Below are positions 10,901-16,900 of a DNA stretch of 20,184 nt, one piece after another. Made by a program: the position numbers and the translations under genes. Every line of letters starts with the position of its first letter. Position 1 is the first letter of the stretch. Location: positions 437-20,620 of the forward strand of contig JAIPMN010027877.1 of the NCBI GenBank assembly GCA_020650975.1, written 5' to 3'. The stretch comes from Apostichopus californicus (taxonomy: Eukaryota > Echinodermata > Holothuroidea > Aspidochirotida > Stichopodidae). The notes beneath the pieces were generated by a model, which saw only the letters and a program-made list of their open reading frames with translations, made no database searches and was not told where the DNA came from.

Positions 10901-13900
10901 AGCTATATAATATTACTAAAAACCATGCACATAGCACAGAGTCTGCTGCTTGTAGCTGTCCAATAATAACAAACTTATTTTTACATTTCTAATAATTTGA
11001 CAGGTTCTTACCAGGATTGCAGACATACCAGAGCTTCAAGTGCTTGTTATCAAGTATGTGTACTGCAATGCTACTGTAGCTGGTACTTGCCCTCCAACAC
11101 CCAAATACACCCTGAGTTTTATGGGGGAAGTCACTGGTAAGGATGTCTTTTGCTACCCTTTCTTTGGTAGAATGCACAAAGAGTGATATTTTATCTTTGT
11201 TTCATTTTACCATTTTTGTATTTTGATAATTTTTGAGAGCAATACCCTTAATCGACAAGTCTCATCGATTTACTAGCTACTTCTTCTACCAGTTCTCTCT
11301 GCTTCCCTCCCCTACCTCTCCTCCCCTCCCCTCCCTCTCCTCCCCTCCCCTTAGATCCTCCAAAAGGACTGTATGGGTGAGGCTACCATTTTGAACTGTC
11401 ACTTTGGTAAAATGATTTTCATACAAACAAGCAAAATAAATCCAAAGTATTAAATTAAAATAATACACAATGAGTGATATTGTGTACTGTCTCAACTTGT
11501 CTATGTGTGACATTCAAGTTATTTATTTTATATTATTTCTAACATAAGATATTTTCTGTCAAATTATCTTTATTTTCTATCGAATTATCTATATTTTCTA
11601 TCGAATTATGTATATTTTCTGTCGAATTATCTATATTTTCTATTGAATTATCTGTATTTCTATTTCTGGTATTATGCCTCCTTAGTTTTCTGCTATTGTC
11701 ATATATTTTTGCTTTCATCTGTCTTCAGAGGAGCTTACTGTGGATTCTACACCCAGCGAGGTAGAGTCAGCTTTGAATGCACTGTCAGCGATGGATAACA
11801 TCGGATGTGAAGTGTTTAGCTCAGACGAGGAGGAAGAAGATCTCATGTATTTTATCTCCTTTATCAAAAGTACAGGTAATATACCACAAGTTACAGTGAT
11901 GGAAGGGAGATGATGGAAAGAGTGGTTTAAAGGGGTGGGAGAGAGAGAGACAGAGGTTGGGAAGGGTGGGGGAAGGGGAGGAAGTAGGTAATACCATGCT
12001 GTGTTAGCAATGTGACATGGATTGTTTATATTAGAAGATGAAGAGGAATTGTTTGTTTTGAGTTCTTGTCCTTGATTGCTAACACAGGATATATGCCATG
12101 GATGATATGGGGAGGGATAGGAGAGGAGTGGATAGGAGAGGAGGGGGTAGGAGAGGAGGGATAGGAGAGGAGGAGGTAGGAGAGGAGAGGAGGGGATAGG
12201 AGAGGAGAGGAGGGGATAGGAGAGGAGGGGGTAGGAGAGGACAGGATAGGAGAGGATGGGGTAGGAGAGGAGAAGAAGGGGTAGGAGAGGAGGGGTAGGA
12301 GAGGAGGGGATAGGAGAGGAGGGGGTTGGAGAGGAGGGATAGGAGAGGAGGAGGTAGGAGACGAGGGGAGAGGATAGGAGGGGGTAGGAGAGGAGGGGAA
12401 AGCATGACAAGAGGACATAGTTCTATTAATTTTTTAATTTTTTCGACACAGTTTATATTGTTTCAATAAGAAATTACAAGAAAGAAATTACTGTGTCGTA
12501 TTATTATCATCTTCAGAAAGTCGGGTTACGTTGTCTGAAAACGTTACCATAGTCTCAGAAAAAAGACCATGCTACACAAAGCCAAGCCTTACTATAAGCA
12601 TTCCAGAGTAGATGTCTCAATTGCCCATGTGGATTACCATAAGAAAGTGTTATTGTTGAGTTATGCAAATTAAAGCCGAGTCAAACTTTTCTGGACAAGA
12701 AGAAAAGCTTTGTAGCATTTTTACAGCACATTGCACATTTAGTTAAGGAGTTTAGTTAAGGATTGAAATAGACGGGACGCAAGATTACAGTATGGTGGAA
12801 ATTGCACTCAGGGTGTTTGCAATTTTATTACAAAATGAAACAAACTCTTGATCATTTCAGAGAACTTGCCTGAAATAAAGGGCACAGTCACAGAGGGCAT
12901 TGCCAATATAACCGTGCTGGAAGACCAGAATGGGATTCCTGTTTTCAATGATGACTTTTCTATCGTCTTGGACGGCGTTGCATCTGATCCCATATCATTT
13001 AGCATGACGGCAGCAGAGGTCCAAGATGTCCTAGTGGACATGATCACCGTCCAGTGCCAACGTACAACCACCTCAAACCCACTCTACTCTCAGGACTTTG
13101 AGGGAACTGTGACCGGATATGAGACGGGTACCAGGACCACAGAGGCAGAGCCATTCTGTGGTAGGAGCTCCCTGAGGAATCCAGGAGAAATATTCAAAGC
13201 GGGCAGCACACAAACAGTTGCAGGCTTTAGTATCAGTGCCTTTGATGTACAGTACGTGAATCAGGTAACGTTCATGGTGTAGTCCACCCTAAGTAACATA
13301 GGCCTATATACCTGTACAGTATGTGAATCAGGTAACGTTCATGGGGTAGTCCACCCTAAGTAACATAGGCCTATACAGTGTTCTCCGCAGGTCATTTTTT
13401 TGTCTGGGTGGTAATCGCCGCCCTGGGGGTAATCGCCGTCCTGGGGGAGGGGGTGACCCCCTCCCCTTTGGAAAAGTTTTGCCCTCCGAAGGTGGGCTAG
13501 ACGCCAAATGGTGCTATATTTGCCTTGCATGTATCTCCAGGAATTGCTATTTTTTAGGCAGTGTTTTAAATTTTCTCTTACGTTTGCCAAATGAAAAAAA
13601 ATAAGAACACTTCAAAATTGTTGCTGAAATATGAGTAGTAAATGCCGGAGGCTCATTTGCTCAAAATGTAACACTGTCTGCACTCTGCAGGCTACACACT
13701 GGCGTGTACACCTCATAAGCTGACCATACTGAGGATTAGTTTTAACTTTATCACAACCCGACAACGAACGTTGCGGCCTGCGCTACTAGGCTATTTGTCA
13801 CTGATTTGACAGAAGTTTCGTATCTCGTGGAGTCGGTGTTTATTTACGATATGTCATTTGTGTAGGTATTGGAGAATTTACAGGCATACGGGGGTGATGG

Positions 13901-16900
13901 ACAAATCGATCGCGGCCGCGGCAGAAACAAAACATGTATTTTCGATCAAATTCGTCACTCTTAAAGAATATGAGTGACTTTTAGAAAATGTTTGGCGAGG
14001 TGCCAGTGTATTTTTTTTGTCCGGGCGGCCGAGTTTTTCGTCCGGGCAGTAACTTTATGTCCGGGCGCTAGCCAGCCTTTTCAAATTTTGTCCGGGCGGC
14101 GCGCCCGGACAAAACCGGTAGTGGAGAACACTGCCTATATATCTGTACAGTATGTGAATCAGATATCATATTTTTGTTTTTCTATTTTCTTAGTTTAACA
14201 GATTAATAGATATTGGTTGGATGAGATTGTAAGATGCTTTATTTGTTGTTATCTTCCTCAACTTCAAATGACTCATACAAATCACGTTTCCCCGTTTCCC
14301 AGCTTTGTTTTGGATACCGTGGTGCGATAGATGACTATCTGAGGATAGGAGTTGCTTGGGTAGATCAGTCAGATTCTGACCGATACGATACATTATCTGT
14401 CGGATATGATGCCTTAACAACTGTCAAGTAAGATCATACTTTATCCTTTTATTTATGACTTGAAGAGTAATTATTAGTTGATCTAAATCAACACTGGAGG
14501 ACAATATAGCCAAACAATATTCAGATTCATTTTAGTGATTCAGCCAACCTATACCAACAAATCTCCTTATGTTAAGTTGCATTTAGCTCATTTTACTTTT
14601 TATTCCTATCTGGTCATGGCGTGTGTATGTGTGTGAGCATGCATTTAATTGTCAGTATACTGATTGTAAAGTGCATGTAAACATGATAACTCAATAATTA
14701 CAGTCTGGATAAATTTCATATCTGGTATGTAGTTGCCTCTTGGTGAGAGCAAGAACTCTGTTGAAAATTGATGGAGATCAAAGGTCATGTTAGGTCATCT
14801 GATGTCAAAGTCTGTAAACATGAATTGTCCAAAAGCGAAGATCTGTTGTTGATTACGATGTTTAATAATGTTGACCAATGTTTGACCTGTTTTACTGCAG
14901 CTGGAAATACCTCTGCGTTGACCTGGAGCAGAAGGTCCTCGACACCTGGATTGGAAGTCAGTACAAGAGCACCGGGGGTCTGAAGGTCCATGTGATTGAA
15001 GTATTCGGAGATGTTTACTCAGGCTACTACATCGATAATCTATTCATTGGAAGCAGTCCTGACAATTGTAAGGAGGAACTTTCCTCACCCCTTCTTCTTT
15101 CCCTGTTTATACCCGAAACTCTTTCAATGTCAAGTAAACATGTATGCTTTTGACACAAGAACAGATGTTGCACCTCCAATCAGAATTTTATTAGTGAATA
15201 CTATATTAAAGATGGTCCACCCTAATAGGTACCATGTGTCAAAAAATTCCATATTCAAAGCAACTGTGGCTAAAGATTTATTTGGCCAATGTGCAAGTCT
15301 TTCTGGTTTGATTTCATTCTATTTTAAGGAACAGCATTACAAAGCCTTTTTTTGCCAAAGACAGCAGGCAGATTAAATTGACTTTACCAGGGGCCATGTT
15401 CTATCTTGCTATGTTCACAACTTTCTTCAAAGACACCCTCTATAACATTATTAAGATCCTCATAGGTAACTTATTTCATAAACTCTTACCCTGTCATCAG
15501 ATGTCAGGACCTCCCGTGCCCCAAAACCCAACGACATATTCATCCTGGACATTTCCGTAGAGAAGTCCAACGATTCCTTCAGCATAACGTTCATGCCAGC
15601 AGAGTGTGGCTACAATTTCCCTCTCATGGGTATCCTTGGTGCAGTCAATGTCAGTGGTTCCACTGCGGATGAAGCTGTGGAGTATGAGAATCCCAGCTGG
15701 CCCCTAAACGTCACCCTAGAAGTGGTCCGGGATCAGGCAGCATCACCCCCGATTGGTGGTACTTTTGACCTCTTCCAGGATAATATCAACATTCCAGGTT
15801 TGTCTTGCTTCTTTTTTTTTCCGTCTTTGATGCTGACATCGACAGAATTTGTCTTAATGTTGCCTTGTTGTTGTTGTTTTGTCATCAGCATTGCTATAGT
15901 TGTTGTCATAGTAACATAGTTTGTTGCCATGAGCACGTTTTGTTTTGTAGTCAGTATGATCTATCTCTTAGCAACATGCATTCAGATTACTATATACATA
16001 TAATAAGTCAAAGTCAACACTTACCAAACAGAAGTGAAATTATATCATTTTCCTATAAATAATTTGTACATATGTTCTTTTGAGAAGAACTTTTACTTAA
16101 AAGGAAAACTTTGACAGTTGAAATATCTGTAAAACTTTGGATGGAATTGCAATGCTGTAAAAACCAATGTTAGAATTAATGTTAATTTTCATTGAATTTC
16201 AGGAGTTAGCGTCAGGAGTAGTGCCAGCAAGATGAAGAGCCTCCTACAGGCTTACTTTGACGTTGGTTCCGTTGATGTAGAGAGAACCGGCTCGTGTTCG
16301 GGCTACCAATGGGATATTAGTTGGACCTCCAAGGGAGGTAGCCAACCCTTAATTCAGGTCATTATTGCTTGCATTTATTGTATGCCACTTCTTTTCTATT
16401 TTTTTATGATTACAAATATTGTTATAAGTATTTATCATTATTTGATTCCCTCTTTGAGTTAGTCATGGTTGACCCTACCATTCACATACATATGATGTAG
16501 TTTTTGTCATCCAATTGAATGTTATATGTCAGCTTTACCCTTCACGAAAATCAAGAGGACATTCAACATAGAAAACTTAGTTATGTAAGAAAAATTCAGG
16601 ATCTAACCAGTTTGAGTATTTTGCTAAAAGAGCTATCGATGTTCAACAGCCAGTTTCACAAAGGAATAATACTTCAATGTTAAAATTCAAATAACGTAAA
16701 GGAACTGGTCTTTGTTGGAAACTTTATCATTCTGTTGTTACCCCGAATGGATTCACCCATATTCTGTGTGAAACAGAAGCCCTGCTTATATTTTCCGGCT
16801 GAGCTATCTGTGAATGTTTTACCTCTCTGATATGTAGAAATTTATCAAATGAAGAAACAGAGAAAAGAAAATGTTAACCAGAAGGCATATTTCTTTAACA

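Noticed and set aside
11715..12418. Long minus-strand open frames (up to 231 codons) rich in Ser, Pro and Leu
   Set aside because: They are translations of the purine-rich minisatellite on the opposite strand and remain open in all three frames; there is no domain, and they overlap a true exon antisense.
12808..13071. 87-codon minus-strand open frame
   Set aside because: It is antisense to the firmly supported 404-bp exon and shows no family pattern.
13974..14198. Open frame inside the inserted element with repeated FFVRA
   Set aside because: It only translates the subterminal gtccgggcg repeats; it has no transposase motifs and no catalytic residues.
14996..15376. 126-codon plus-strand open frame
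   Set aside because: It runs from an exon in the wrong frame into an intron; the correct frame matches the family and splices at 15067.
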